Counted from the stretch's first letter, positions 14,968 to 23,510 are shown. The stretch is 26,718 nt of DNA from Roseomonas xinghualingensis (GCF_025791835.1 NZ_JAOXLP010000037.1:1-26718), one strand, 5' to 3'. The notes: generated from the sequence alone by a model not told the origin. Numbers and translations are program-made.

Positions 14968-16502
14968 GACAGCATCCCTTCCAGCCGCGCCATCCCGTCC
15001 TGGATCTCCACCTCCAGCCGGCGCAAATCGGCCAGGATGTCGCGCGGGCTGCGATGCGTCATTTCCTCTCGCACCACCTCCTTGTAGCGGTTGAGAGAGA
15101 GGTCATAGCCAGCGTCGGCGATGTCTTTCTTCAGCACACAGAAGCTCTGCGCCGTGCGCGGGCGGCTCCGCTCCTCCCCTGTACGCTGGCGCCAGCGGGC
15201 CAGGGTGTCGGGCAGGTTGTTCTTCCCGTGTTCGGCCAATTCCAGCGCCGAAGCTGGGGCCGGCCCCAGCTTCGTCTCGGGCAACAGCGGCGTGCGCTTG
15301 TCGTCCAGGCTCCAGCCATCGGCCTGCATGTCGTAGAACCATACTTGGTCGGTGCCGCCGCTGTCGGTGCGGGTGAACAGCAGGATGCCGCAGGAGACAC
15401 CGGCATAGGGCCGGAACACGCCGGAGGGCAGGCTTACCACGCCTTCCAGCTTGTGGTCCTCCACCAGCATGCGGCGCAGCTCCTTGTGCGCCTTGGAGGA
15501 GCCGAACAGCACGCCATCCGGCACGATTACCGCCGCGCGCCCGCCCGGCTTCAGCAAGCGCAGGAACAGCGTGAGGAAGAGCAGCTCCGTTTTCCGCGTC
15601 TTGACGATGGCGGTCAGGTCCTTGGCCACCGTCTCGGCGTCCAGGCTGCCGGCGAAGGGTGGGTTGGCCAGCACCAGGGTGTAGCGCTCGGCGTCCTCGG
15701 TATGCTCCTCAGCCAGACTGTCGCGATAACGCACGTCGGGGTTCTCCACCCCGTGCAGCAGCATGTTCATGCTGCCGATGCGCAGCATGGTGCCGTCGAA
15801 GTCGAAGCCGTGGAACATGTGGTGGTGGAAGTGCTCGCGGGCCGCATCCTCCAGCAGCGCCTCAGCATGGTGGCGCTGCACATGCTCCTGCGCGGCGACC
15901 AGGAAGCCGCAGGTGCCGCTGGCCGGGTCCACGATGACGTCCTGCGGCGTCGGTGCCGTCATCTCCACCATCAGTTGGATGATGTGGCGCGGCGTGCGGA
16001 ATTGCCCATTCTGCCCGGCACTCGCGATCTTGCCGAGCATGTACTCGTAGATGTCGCCCTTGGTGTCCGCCTCCTCCATCGGCACCGCCTCCAGCATGTC
16101 CACCACGCGGGCGAGCAGGGCCGGGGTCGGGATGGTGAAGCGCGCGTCGCGCATGTGGTGGGAGTAGGTCGAGCCGTCGCCCCCTAGCGTGCGGAGAAAC
16201 GGGAATACATGCTCGCCCACCACCGCGAACATCTCCGGCGCGGCGAAGTGGCGGAAGCGGGACCAGCGCAGGTCCTCATAGGGTCGGCCCTTGGGGTCGG
16301 TGCCCTCCGGGAAAAGCCGGCGGGCCATCGGACGCTTGAGGCGGGCGGCCTTGCGCTCCTCCAGGGTATGCAGTTCGTCCAGCCGGCGGATGAAGAGCAG
16401 GTAGGTGATCTGCTCGATGACCTCGAGCGGGTTGGAGATGCCACCCGTCCAGAAGCTGTCCCAGATGCGGTCGATCTGGCTGCGAAGTTCGCCCGTAACC
16501 AT
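14964..16502 (-). CDS. hsdM: Type I restriction-modification methyltransferase subunit (HsdM)
   Basis: N6-adenine methyltransferase subunit, 512 residues, full length. The N-terminal helical HsdM_N domain (about 5-140) contains YLLFIRRLDELHTLEERKA. The methyltransferase core has AdoMet motif I DPASGTCGFL at 192-201 and catalytic NPPF at 280-283. The C-terminus carries the typical LKKDIADAGYDLSLNRYK. It is first in the hsdM-hsdS-hsdR operon and overlaps hsdS by four bases. ATG 16502 has no strong Shine-Dalgarno; GGGGGA lies about 14 bases upstream. An A/T-rich stretch at 16595-16645 is the likely promoter zone, though no clean -35/-10 pair stands out. Confidence 0.96.
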   Translation of the reverse strand: MVTGELRSQIDRIWDSFWTGGISNPLEVIEQITYLLFIRRLDELHTLEERKAARLKRPMARRLFPEGTDPKGRPYEDLRWSRFRHFAAPEMFAVVGEHVFPFLRTLGGDGSTYSHHMRDARFTIPTPALLARVVDMLEAVPMEEADTKGDIYEYMLGKIASAGQNGQFRTPRHIIQLMVEMTAPTPQDVIVDPASGTCGFLVAAQEHVQRHHAEALLEDAAREHFHHHMFHGFDFDGTMLRIGSMNMLLHGVENPDVRYRDSLAEEHTEDAERYTLVLANPPFAGSLDAETVAKDLTAIVKTRKTELLFLTLFLRLLKPGGRAAVIVPDGVLFGSSKAHKELRRMLVEDHKLEGVVSLPSGVFRPYAGVSCGILLFTRTDSGGTDQVWFYDMQADGWSLDDKRTPLLPETKLGPAPASALELAEHGKNNLPDTLARWRQRTGEERSRPRTAQSFCVLKKDIADAGYDLSLNRYKEVVREEMTHRSPRDILADLRRLEVEIQDGMARLEGMLS

Positions 16503-16894
16503 TAGTAGTGAAGTCCCCCATCGGCGCTCAAGCTAGTCTGTGCTTCAGCGTGAACGTGAGTGGAACAGCGGCCTGCGGCTACATCAAGGGGTAGGAACAA
16601 AAAATTAGACGCTAGTGAGAGCGTAAATTCTTAACCCTAACTAAGTGGCGAGTTGCTGATGCTGGAGATGGAGGCCACTGCGGCCTTGTGTCCGCCATCC
16701 CGCGTGCTGGCCCGGGGCGGCTTTGAAGCTGGACCGGGCTGCTCCGGCGTAGGGGGGGGGGCGCCGTCTAGCGGTTACTCTGAGTGGCTCTTCTCATATG
16801 GGTCCGGGGGAGAGCCTTAAGGCGGTAGACAGGTCATTGCGGCATCGTGGCCCGTCCCCCGCCTCGCCCACCGGCAATGGCCAGCTGCCCCGCC
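16503..16894. other. Intergenic region upstream of hsdM
   Basis: No complete gene is seen. It holds the A/T-rich stretch at 16595-16645 expected to drive hsdM, a run of ten G at 16752-16761, and the degenerate gene end at 16765-16797. Confidence 0.5.
16765..16797 (-). pseudogene. Degenerate end of a paralogue of the small gene at 17183-17353
   Basis: Bases 16765-16795 match 17195-17225 at 25 of 31 positions without gaps. On the minus strand both encode A-T-Q-S-N-R in the same frame, with AGT/AGC, AAC/AAT and CGC/CGT synonymous differences. Here the next codon is TAG, whereas the other copy continues K-T-G-D-R. Upstream, the frame meets a TGA within about 20 codons, so only a fragment is left. 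Confidence 0.45.
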
Positions 16895-17134
16895 TCAGGC
16901 AGCGTGAGGCTTCTGACCCTTCGCTTCCATCTCGGAGCGCTCCTTCCAGAAGGCCATGTCAGCCTCCTTGCTGAACATGACCCGAACGCCCGTGGCGCCC
17001 TTGCTCACCCGGAGCTTGCCACCATTCCGGGACCGGTGATCCTCCATCCATTCCTTAAAGACCGCGTCGTCGGGGGAGTGCCCCGCGAATTCAAGAACTC
17101 CGGCGATTTCTTCCTGTTTGCGTCGCTTGACCAT
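16895..17134 (-). CDS. Hypothetical small charged protein, 79 residues
   Basis: Not recognised. The protein is soluble and highly charged: KRRKQEEIAGVLEFAGHS, DAVFKEWMEDHRSRNGGK, then GVRVMFSKEADMAFWKERSE. The amino-acid mix and reading frame look like a real gene. ATG 17134 has GAAG and AAGG nearby as weak ribosome binding sites. The next small gene lies upstream on the same strand (stop at 17183), so the two may be co-transcribed. No domain is apparent. Confidence 0.6.
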   Translation of the reverse strand: MVKRRKQEEIAGVLEFAGHSPDDAVFKEWMEDHRSRNGGKLRVSKGATGVRVMFSKEADMAFWKERSEMEAKGQKPHAA

Positions 17135-17182
17135 TCTTCAGAACCTTACTGATGGAGGAGGAGAACGCTGGCGCAGCGTCGC

Positions 17183-17353
17183 TCAGCGGTCTCCCGTCTT
17201 ACGATTGCTCTGAGTGGCGCTGCTCACGCCACCCTGCTTGCCGCCGCTGCTAACGGCGCCTGCGCGGGCGTCCTTCGGGTTCGCCTTACCGGTTGCATTC
17301 TTGCCGCCCTGAGGGGCGCGGCCGGCGGGGGGAAGGGGAGGGAGATTTGCCAT
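17183..17353 (-). CDS. Hypothetical small basic, glycine-rich protein, 56 residues
   Basis: Not recognised. From ATG 17353 the product begins MANLPPLPPAGRAPQGGKNA, is rich in G, K, S and A, and ends SSATQSNRKTGDR; it is probably disordered. AGG lies about 8 bases upstream of the ATG. An upstream in-frame start at 17401 would add 16 residues. A decayed paralogue of its last residues lies at 16765-16797, which supports this being a real gene family. Confidence 0.5.
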   Translation of the reverse strand: MANLPPLPPAGRAPQGGKNATGKANPKDARAGAVSSGGKQGGVSSATQSNRKTGDR

Positions 17354-17401
17354 GGGGGTGCCTTGTGCTTGTTGGGCAGATGAAGGGCGTCTGTCGAACA
17401 A

Positions 17402-17805
17402 ACGCCACCGCCTTGCCTACGGCTCCAAGGCGCTCCGCTAAAGCTCGGGCTTGAAGATCGGGTTTTGGTGAAGGGGCGAACCGCCCAGGAAACGCGCGGC
17501 CAATTTCGGGCGGGTGTTCAGAGAAAATGCGCTGTACTTACAACGCGGTAAAGCTTGTGGACTGAACCACCCAAGTCCCAAGCTTCGGAGACAAATGGCT
17601 CTCTGGAGAGAGAAATTGCTCCTTGTTCCGCCTTCGAAGTATCGAGCTGGACGCGGAAAATGCAGCCGTGACACGCAGGGAAGCGCGATCCCAATCCTAC
17701 CAGAGACGAGTTGTCCTGAGGAAGACTGGAGCAGCGGTGGAAGCCGGAATCCAACCTGCTCTGGCTTCTGTGAGACGTTTCTCGCCGGCTGATGGCACCT
17801 GGCGA
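17402..17805. other. Gene-free stretch, visibly lower GC
   Basis: About 400 bases with clearly more A/T than the surroundings. Open frames exist on both strands (for example 17438-17809 minus and 17514-17792 plus), but their translations show no domain character. No terminal inverted repeats, tRNA or CRISPR structure is seen. It is probably remnant DNA next to the LysR and ATPase fragments. Confidence 0.5.
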
Positions 17806-18036
17806 TCACGCTTCCGCCTGACGCGGTGCGCGCCGGAACTGGAGATGCTCCAGGAGCGCCTGCACGCTTGGTGGCCGTAACCGGTCGCGCGGATACACCG
17901 CATAAAGTGATGGTCCGTCAAAGCGGCATTGCGACAGTACACGGACCAGGTGGCCGGCTGCGAGTTGCGGTTCGATAAGCATCAGCGGCAGTCTTGTCAC
18001 GCCGAGGGCTGCCAACGCCCAGTGATCGGCAGCGTC
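17806..18036 (-). pseudogene. LysR-family regulator, C-terminal fragment
   Basis: The minus frame gives WALAALGVTRLPLMLIEPQL, AAGHLVRVLSQ, then LYAVYPRDRLRPPSVQALLEHLQ and a natural stop at 17806. This is the end of a LysR substrate-binding domain, with the typical A-G-x-L-V-x-V-L and L-Y-A-V-Y-P pattern. The HTH and about 220 residues are missing; upstream, the sequence switches abruptly to an ATPase fragment in another frame at about 18020-18035. The fragment is not expected to function. Confidence 0.75.
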
Positions 18037-18270
18037 GTGCCGAGCAGCACGGCCAGCAGGACCGAGAGCGACTCGCCGCCATTGATTGGCAGCATGAAGA
18101 CCACCGCCTTGCGCAGGTTGTCGCGCACCGTGCGCCCCTCGCGCACCGCCGCGGCGATGGAGGCGAAGTTGTCGTCGGTCAGCACAACCTGCGCCGCCTC
18201 CTCCGCCGAAAGTCCCTCCACGGTGGTCCCGAGGGCCGCGCCGGCGGCTTGCGGTGGCATCGCATGGGGC
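17997..18270 (-). pseudogene. P-type cation ATPase, internal fragment
   Basis: The minus frame reads SAEEAAQVVLTDDNFASIAA, then AVREGRTVRDNLRKAVVFML and PINGGESLSVLLAVLLGTTL followed by PIT. This is the hinge and first helix after the phosphorylation domain of Ca/Mg-type P-type ATPases (the VLTDDNF and EGR-x-x-x-DN-x-RK motifs). The usual P-x-Q-I-L-W continuation is replaced by GRWQPSA and a stop, exactly where the LysR fragment starts in another frame. The catalytic DKTGT core is absent. The upstream limit near 18270 is approximate. Confidence 0.75.
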
Positions 18271-18360
18271 GCGGCCAGCGCTCCGGCCGCCGGCCGCACT
18301 GGCGCGCCGCCGCTCACGGCATGGCCGCCTGCTGGCGCGGCGCGGTTGGCGCGCCGGCCG

Positions 18361-19149
18361 TCAGCTCCACGCAAGAAGCAGGAACAGGGCGCATCCGAGC
18401 ACCAGGCGGTAGACCATGAAGACAGTGAGGCTCGCCCGGCGGACCCATGCCAGGAGTCCCCAGATCGCGAGCACCGCCGAGACGAAGGCCAGCGCAGCGC
18501 CGGTCGCCAGCCCGCCCCAATCCAGGGAGTCGGAGGGCGCAAGGCCCCCGGCCGCCAGCAGCGTGCCCGCGGCGACCAGGGTCGGGATCGCCGTCAGCAT
18601 CGCGAAGCGAGTGGCATCCTCGCGGCGAAAGCCGAGGAAGAGTGCTGCGGTCAGCACGATTCCTGAGCGGCTGGTCCCCGGGATGAACGCAAGCATCTGC
18701 GCGCAGCCGATGAGGAGGGCGTCGAGCAGCGTCATTTTCTCGATGGCGCGCCTGCCCTCCCGCCGATCCGACAGGTAGAGGACGATGCCGAACACCATCG
18801 TGGCCCCGGCGACGGTCGCGATGCTCCGGCCATGTTCGACGAGAAGATCCCGGCCGAGGAGGCCGGCCGGCAGCATCGGCAGCGTCGCGACGACGAGGCG
18901 CAGCAGCAGCGCCGCACCTGGTGTGTGCGCGCCCTTCGCGAGGTCGAATGCGCCGCGCGCCATGGCGCGCACATCGGCGCGGAAGACGAGGAGCACCGCG
19001 AGCAGCGTGCCGACGTGCAAGGCCACATCCATGGCGAGCTGCGGGCCGGACACGCCGATCAGGTGGCCGATGAGAACGAGGTGGCCGGACGAACTCACAG
19101 GAAGGAACTCGGTCACGCCCTGGACCACGGCGAGCGCCGCAATCTGCAT
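18361..19149 (-). CDS. uppP: Undecaprenyl-diphosphate phosphatase UppP (BacA)
   Basis: Integral membrane enzyme that removes a phosphate from undecaprenyl diphosphate, recycling the lipid carrier for peptidoglycan and other envelope polymers; extra copies give bacitracin resistance. From ATG 19149 it has 262 residues, close to the usual 265-270. Signatures are QGVTEFLPVSSSGH near the N-terminus and PGTSRSG in the second half, with about eight hydrophobic segments. A strong GGAGG lies 15-18 bases before the ATG, farther than ideal. An in-frame TTG at 19215 would add 22 charged residues and is less likely. A dedA-like gene lies 114 bases upstream on the same strand. Confidence 0.92.
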   Translation of the reverse strand: MQIAALAVVQGVTEFLPVSSSGHLVLIGHLIGVSGPQLAMDVALHVGTLLAVLLVFRADVRAMARGAFDLAKGAHTPGAALLLRLVVATLPMLPAGLLGRDLLVEHGRSIATVAGATMVFGIVLYLSDRREGRRAIEKMTLLDALLIGCAQMLAFIPGTSRSGIVLTAALFLGFRREDATRFAMLTAIPTLVAAGTLLAAGGLAPSDSLDWGGLATGAALAFVSAVLAIWGLLAWVRRASLTVFMVYRLVLGCALFLLLAWS

Positions 19150-19263
19150 CAGGTCGATTTTCAGTCCTCCTCGCTCTCGCTTGCGTACCCGCGGCGTGCC
19201 GCGCGGTCCGGTCAACGTCGCGCCGACATCCGGAACGCCGTGCTGCTTGCGGTAACCTGTCCA

Positions 19264-19989
19264 TTAACCACCGTGCCCTTGCCCTTCGGTGCGATCCTGC
19301 GGCCGGGGCTTGGCGGTTCTGCTGGGGGCGGGCGCGCGCAGGCGGCATGGGATGACGCGCGGAAGGCTAGCGGCGGGAGCGGGGCGCCCGAGAAGCCGGC
19401 GCCCGCCGAACACGGCCGCCGCGACGAGAAGCAGCAGCCCCGCGCCCAGCAGCAGGGGATGGTCGCTGGCCGCCATCTCCTCCGCGCCGCGGGCGGCGGC
19501 GTAGCCCGGCAGCAGCATCAGCGGCGCCCAGATGACGGCGGAGGCGATGTTGGCGGCCTGGAAATGCCGCTCCCGCATGCGCGCCACGCCCGCCATCAGC
19601 GGTGCCACCGCCCGCACGGGGCCCAGGAAGCGGCCGAAGAACACGGCGGCCCAGCCCCAGCGACGGAACAGCAGCAGCGCGCGGGCATAGGCACGGCGCT
19701 GGCTCCGCGGCAGCCATCGGCGGACCATGTGCGGCCCCACGGCGCGGGAGACCCAGAAACCTACAGCGTCGCCGGCGATCGCACCCGTGATGGCGGCAAT
19801 CAGGATGGGCATCGGCTCCAGCGTGCCTGTGCCGAGCAACGCCCCGATGGCGACCAGCAGGGCCGTCGCCGGCACCAGAATGCTGATGCCGGGCAACGAT
19901 TCCAGGAAGGTGATGACGAAGACGGCCACCGGCGCCCAGCCCGCGCCGGCGCGGATCCAGTTCTCGAAGGTGGCGATGAGCGTGTCCAT
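19264..19989 (-). CDS. DedA/VTT-domain membrane protein
   Basis: Integral membrane protein of the DedA (SNARE-associated, VTT) family, some members of which flip undecaprenyl phosphate across the membrane. It has 241 residues from ATG 19989. Family signatures are FLESLPGISILVPATALLVA near the N-terminus, GAIAGDAVGFWVSRAVG, and the conserved FFGRFLGPVRAVAPLMAGVA with its arginines and prolines. An extra hydrophobic helix near 200 and a proline/arginine-rich tail follow. No good Shine-Dalgarno is seen; an in-frame TTG at 20010 is the alternative start. It lies between uppP and the CNNM-type genes on the same strand, 82 bases after the latter. Confidence 0.88.
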   Translation of the reverse strand: MDTLIATFENWIRAGAGWAPVAVFVITFLESLPGISILVPATALLVAIGALLGTGTLEPMPILIAAITGAIAGDAVGFWVSRAVGPHMVRRWLPRSQRRAYARALLLFRRWGWAAVFFGRFLGPVRAVAPLMAGVARMRERHFQAANIASAVIWAPLMLLPGYAAARGAEEMAASDHPLLLGAGLLLLVAAAVFGGRRLLGRPAPAASLPRVIPCRLRAPAPSRTAKPRPQDRTEGQGHGG

Positions 19990-20071
19990 CAGGCGCGTTC
20001 GCCGCGACAAGGCGTGCGACGCCGCACGTCAGCGCCGCTTTGCCGCAGCTGGAGCGGCCGCGCGACAATCG

Positions 20072-21112
20072 TCATGCCGCCCTCGCCCGGGCTGGCGTCT
20101 GCACCGCTGCCACCCCCGCCGGGAGCACGAGCTTCAGGATATCGGCGAGCGTGATGACGCCGCGGATCGCGTCACCGTCCATCACCACGGCAAGCTGCAC
20201 GCTCGCCCCACGCATGCGGGCAAGCGCCTCGTAGACCGGCGTCTTGGCCACAAGCCTGAAGGCCGGGCGAGCCTTGTCCCGCGCGAGCTCCGTGGTCGGC
20301 AGCGTCAACGTGTCCCGCACATGCACCACCGTAGGCACCCCGCCCTGCGTGCCGAGCATCAGGATGCGCATGTGTCCCGATTGCAGCGCGACGGCGCGGA
20401 CGTCGCCCACGGTCGCACTCGGCGCGACATGGACCGGACTCCCGGTGACGAGCGCCTCGACCGGCAGCTTCCCGAGGTCGATTAGCCCGGAGATCTGCTG
20501 CTGGATCTGCGGTTCCAGCGTCCCAACCTTCGCCGAATGCTCGACCAGCTGGCGGATGGTCGCCATGTCCTGCCCGCCAACGGCGGCACTCTCGACAGGC
20601 TCCACGCCGCTCGCCCTGACCAGCCGGTTCGCCATGCCGTTGATCCAGCCCAGCAGCGGCCGCAGCGGCCAGAGGAAAGCGCAGGACACCAAGCCGATCG
20701 CGAGCGCCGAGGTCTCGGGATGGGCGATCGCCCAGGATTTGGGCGCCATCTCGCCCACCACCAGGTGCAGGAAGGTGACAATGAAGAGGGCGACGGCGAA
20801 GGCGCTCGCCCCGGCCGCCCATTCGGGCATCCCCAAGGCGGCGAACACCGGACCGAGCCAGACGTCGAAGGCAGGCTTCGTGACCGCCCCGAGGCCGAAG
20901 GTGGAGGCGGTGATGCCGAGCTGTGCGCCCGCGAGCATCAGCGTCAGGTCGTTCATGCCGCGCAGCGCCGCACGCGCCGAGCGGCTGTCGGCGGCAAGTT
21001 CTTCGAGGCGATGACGACGCGCGCCGAGCAGGGCGAACTCGATGATGACGCAGACGGCGCTGAGCACGATCAGGGCTATGGTCGCCAGCGCGATGAACAA
21101 CGGGTCGTTCAT
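20072..21112 (-). CDS. CNNM/CorC-type hemolysin-family membrane protein (short form)
   Basis: 346 residues. An N-terminal DUF21 (CNNM) transmembrane domain covers residues about 1-190, with IIEFALLGARRHRLEELA, GAQLGITASTFGLGAV and VVGEMAPKSWAIAHPE. A pair of CBS domains (about 210-335) contains VHVRDTLTLP and VITLADILKLVLP. The C-terminal CorC_HlyC (transporter-associated) domain is absent, unlike in its neighbour. Family members transport or control Mg2+/Co2+ rather than lyse cells. The ATG at 21112 overlaps the stop of the upstream paralogue (ATGA), so the two are co-translated and may form a hetero-oligomer, which is inference. Confidence 0.9.
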   Translation of the reverse strand: MNDPLFIALATIALIVLSAVCVIIEFALLGARRHRLEELAADSRSARAALRGMNDLTLMLAGAQLGITASTFGLGAVTKPAFDVWLGPVFAALGMPEWAAGASAFAVALFIVTFLHLVVGEMAPKSWAIAHPETSALAIGLVSCAFLWPLRPLLGWINGMANRLVRASGVEPVESAAVGGQDMATIRQLVEHSAKVGTLEPQIQQQISGLIDLGKLPVEALVTGSPVHVAPSATVGDVRAVALQSGHMRILMLGTQGGVPTVVHVRDTLTLPTTELARDKARPAFRLVAKTPVYEALARMRGASVQLAVVMDGDAIRGVITLADILKLVLPAGVAAVQTPARARAA

Positions 21113-22485
21113 CGGTCGTCCTCCGCTGCCGCAACTTCGACCAGGCGCACGCGCACCTCGGCGGGCACATGACGTTCGATGCGCAGCACGTCGACTTCCA
21201 GTCGCCGCTGGATCAGCTTGTTCGTCGCCAGCTCCGCCGGATCGGCGGGAAGCGCGATCGTCACCGTCTCGCCCTCCGTGGGCAGACCGCCCTTCTCGGC
21301 GATCAGCAGGCCCGCGACGGTCTCGACATCGCCCCGCGGCAGGTCGTGGTCGATGGCACGCTCGACCTCGTCGAGGTGCACGTCGCCGTCCATGAGCCAG
21401 ATGCCGTCGCCTTCGGACACAACGCCTGCGCCGGTCTCGACGTCATGCTCGTCGGTGATCTCGCCGACGATCTCCATCGCGAGATCCTCCAGGGTCAGCA
21501 CGCCGGCGAAGCCGCCATATTCGTCGATCACGCAGGCGAGCTGATTGGTCGTCCGCACCAGCTCCTCTAGGGCGGCCGGCAAAGGCATGAGGGTCGGGAC
21601 CACCGGTGCGGGCCGCATCACCGCGAGGACGGTCTCGCCCGTCTCCCCCGAAGCCATGCGGGCGAGCACATCGGAGAGGTGCACGACGCCGATCGGCGCG
21701 TCGTCATCGTCGACCACTGGATAGCGGGTGTGCGCGCGCGCCATGAGCTCCCGCAGTTCCTCGAGCGTCGCCTCCGGGCCCACCCAGTCGCATTGCGATC
21801 GCGGCACCATCGCGTGCTCGACGGTGCGCTGGGGGAAATCCACGATCCGATCCAACATGACCGCCAGTTCGGCCGGGAGGTCGCCGCTCTCGCGCGAGGC
21901 CGCGATGATGTGTGGCAGGTCGGCGGCCGAGGCGCTGACGTCGAGGTCGTGGACAGGCTCGATCCGCAGCGCGCGCAGCAGCAGGTTGGCCGATTTGTCG
22001 AACACGGTGATCAGCCAGCCGAACACAGTCATGTAGAGCAGCGTGGAGCGGGCGAGCGCGCGCGCCATGGGTTCGGCATTCGCGATGGCGAGGTTCTTCG
22101 GATAGAGTTCGCCGAAGATCATCTGGACAACCGTGGCCACCAGGAGGGTCGCGAGGGTGCCGGTGGCGACCGCCACCTCGGTGGAGATGCTGGCCCCGCC
22201 CAGAAGCACGCCGAGCGACCGGCCGACCATCGGCTCTGCGACGAAGCCCACGAGCAGGCCAGTGATGGTGATGCCGAGCTGGGCGCCAGAGAGCATGAAG
22301 GAGGTGCGCCGCGTCACGCGAAGCGCGCGCTCGGCCGCGGCGTCACCCTCCGCGGCCCGCGCGGCGAGCCGCGTGCGGTCCACCGCCATGTAGGCGAATT
22401 CCTGCGCCACGAAGTAGCCGTTCACGGCGATGATCGCCAGGATGACGGCGATCCCGAGCAGCAGGACAAGAAGCGCTTCGATCAT
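21109..22485 (-). CDS. CNNM/CorC-type hemolysin-family membrane protein (long form)
   Basis: 458 residues from ATG 22485, which has GGTGAG six bases upstream. Domain order: DUF21 transmembrane domain (about 1-195) with YFVAQEFAYMAVDRTRL, GAQLGITITGLLVGFVAEP and IFGELYPKNLAIANAEP; CBS pair (about 215-335) with MVPRSQ and IDEYGGFAGVLTLEDLAMEI; and a C-terminal CorC_HlyC domain from about 365, with GDVHLDEVERAIDHDLP. It resembles YfjD/YtfL-type proteins. An in-frame TTG at 22503 is a weaker start. It is the first gene of the minus-strand run toward uppP. Confidence 0.92.
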   Translation of the reverse strand: MIEALLVLLLGIAVILAIIAVNGYFVAQEFAYMAVDRTRLAARAAEGDAAAERALRVTRRTSFMLSGAQLGITITGLLVGFVAEPMVGRSLGVLLGGASISTEVAVATGTLATLLVATVVQMIFGELYPKNLAIANAEPMARALARSTLLYMTVFGWLITVFDKSANLLLRALRIEPVHDLDVSASAADLPHIIAASRESGDLPAELAVMLDRIVDFPQRTVEHAMVPRSQCDWVGPEATLEELRELMARAHTRYPVVDDDDAPIGVVHLSDVLARMASGETGETVLAVMRPAPVVPTLMPLPAALEELVRTTNQLACVIDEYGGFAGVLTLEDLAMEIVGEITDEHDVETGAGVVSEGDGIWLMDGDVHLDEVERAIDHDLPRGDVETVAGLLIAEKGGLPTEGETVTIALPADPAELATNKLIQRRLEVDVLRIERHVPAEVRVRLVEVAAAEDDR

Positions 22486-22503
22486 CGTGTGCTCACCGAG
22501 CAA

Positions 22504-23490
22504 ACGATCAGTTTTCGAGCGAGCGCGCTGGTACTGTAGGGCACGGCGGTTACATCACCTTTTGACTGAATGATTGTTCGAGACGCGACAGCTGGCGCCG
22601 CTGGGCGATGGAGCGATGGGAGGACGCGTTTCGGCACGACGCCCAATGCGCCGGCTCCGCCGAGCTTGCCTGGCCAGCATGACCGCTGTTCGATTCGCGG
22701 GAATGGCCCCGCCGCTGGCGGCAGGCGGCGCCCGGCCAGGCAGCCCGAACGGGTCGTTTCGATAATCTCGGTGGTGCGGGCCGGGAGGGCCCAGCGACTA
22801 CTGCCGCAAGCGTCGCCTGCCTGGTGCGCGGCGCGACACCCGGGGCGGTGCCGGGACGCCGCACGCTGATGCCGGCCCCTTGACCACGCTGCCGCGGCGG
22901 TCGTTCGCCGGCAGGCTTGGCGCGCCGCAAATACCGCGGCGGCCCTCGCTGAACACCTGTGCTGCCAACCCGCCACCGAATTTAGCCTTGCGCGGCAAGG
23001 GCACGAGGACGAAGATCGCCAATCGGAGGCGGAGGACGCTAACCGGCCGGGGCGGCCGAATGTTCGAATCGTCCCCATACGGCCCCGACCTTGCGAGTCG
23101 CGACAGTCAGAAGCCCTTGATTGACGATATCCCGGTCCATTTAGCATAGTTCCGCTTAATATAGCTTGAGAAGGCTCAGGCCAGCAAGTCCGTCGATCAG
23201 GCGACCAAAAAATGGCGTTCGCGCCTTGTCCGTCCGGACTTCGCGGCCGTTAACGCCGTGCGGTGGTGCCGCTGATCAGTGATCGAGCGAATTGCGGCTT
23301 CCTCATCGAGAATCGCGGTTTCGTTCTCGATGACGAGCGGTGCGCCGAAGTCATGCAAGCCTTGATCAACCTCACCGCCGCTGCCGCCTCGCTCCGGCGC
23401 GTCGCGAACTTGTGGCACGTCCTCCAACAGCCGGCCCCCTGTGGATAGAGTGCTTACTCGTGTCGCGTTGTGTGCAAACGCTCTCAGGGA
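22504..23490. other. About 1 kb without a convincing gene
   Basis: Open frames on both strands (for example 22482-23147 minus) translate to arginine/serine/proline-rich sequence without domain character, as expected of non-coding GC-rich DNA. No tRNA, IS end or CRISPR is seen. A/T-richer bases around 23105-23175 may hold a promoter, but no clear pair stands out. A possible glycosyltransferase-like scrap at 23263-23403 is listed separately. Confidence 0.5.
23263..23403 (+). pseudogene. Possible fragment of a GT4-type glycosyltransferase
   Basis: The plus frame reads VPLISDRANCGFLIENRGFV, then LDDERCAEVMQALINLTAAA and ASLRR. The order P-x-x-x-S-D, G-F-x-x-x-x-G-F-V, a short acidic loop and a helix ending L-R-R resembles the nucleotide-sugar-binding end of GT-B glycosyltransferases. 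No other part of such a gene is seen nearby, so this is a weak call. Confidence 0.2.
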
Positions 23491-23510
23491 TTACGGCACC
23501 CGCCGCTTCG

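Noticed and set aside
16752..16761. Run of ten G as a phase-variable tract
   Set aside because: It is not inside or clearly upstream of a gene whose expression it could switch, and it may be a sequencing artefact.
17438..17809. 123-codon minus-strand ORF in the low-GC stretch
   Set aside because: No domain, no ribosome site, odd composition rich in S, R, P and L; more likely non-coding remnant.
18832..20154. 440-codon plus-strand ORF across uppP and the DedA gene
   Set aside because: Arginine/glutamine/histidine-rich shadow of two recognisable membrane protein genes, spanning their intergenic gap.
23057..23073. TTCGAATC resembling a tRNA T-loop
   Set aside because: The flanking five bases do not pair and no acceptor or anticodon arm can be drawn, so it is neither a tRNA nor a clear tRNA-end attachment site.
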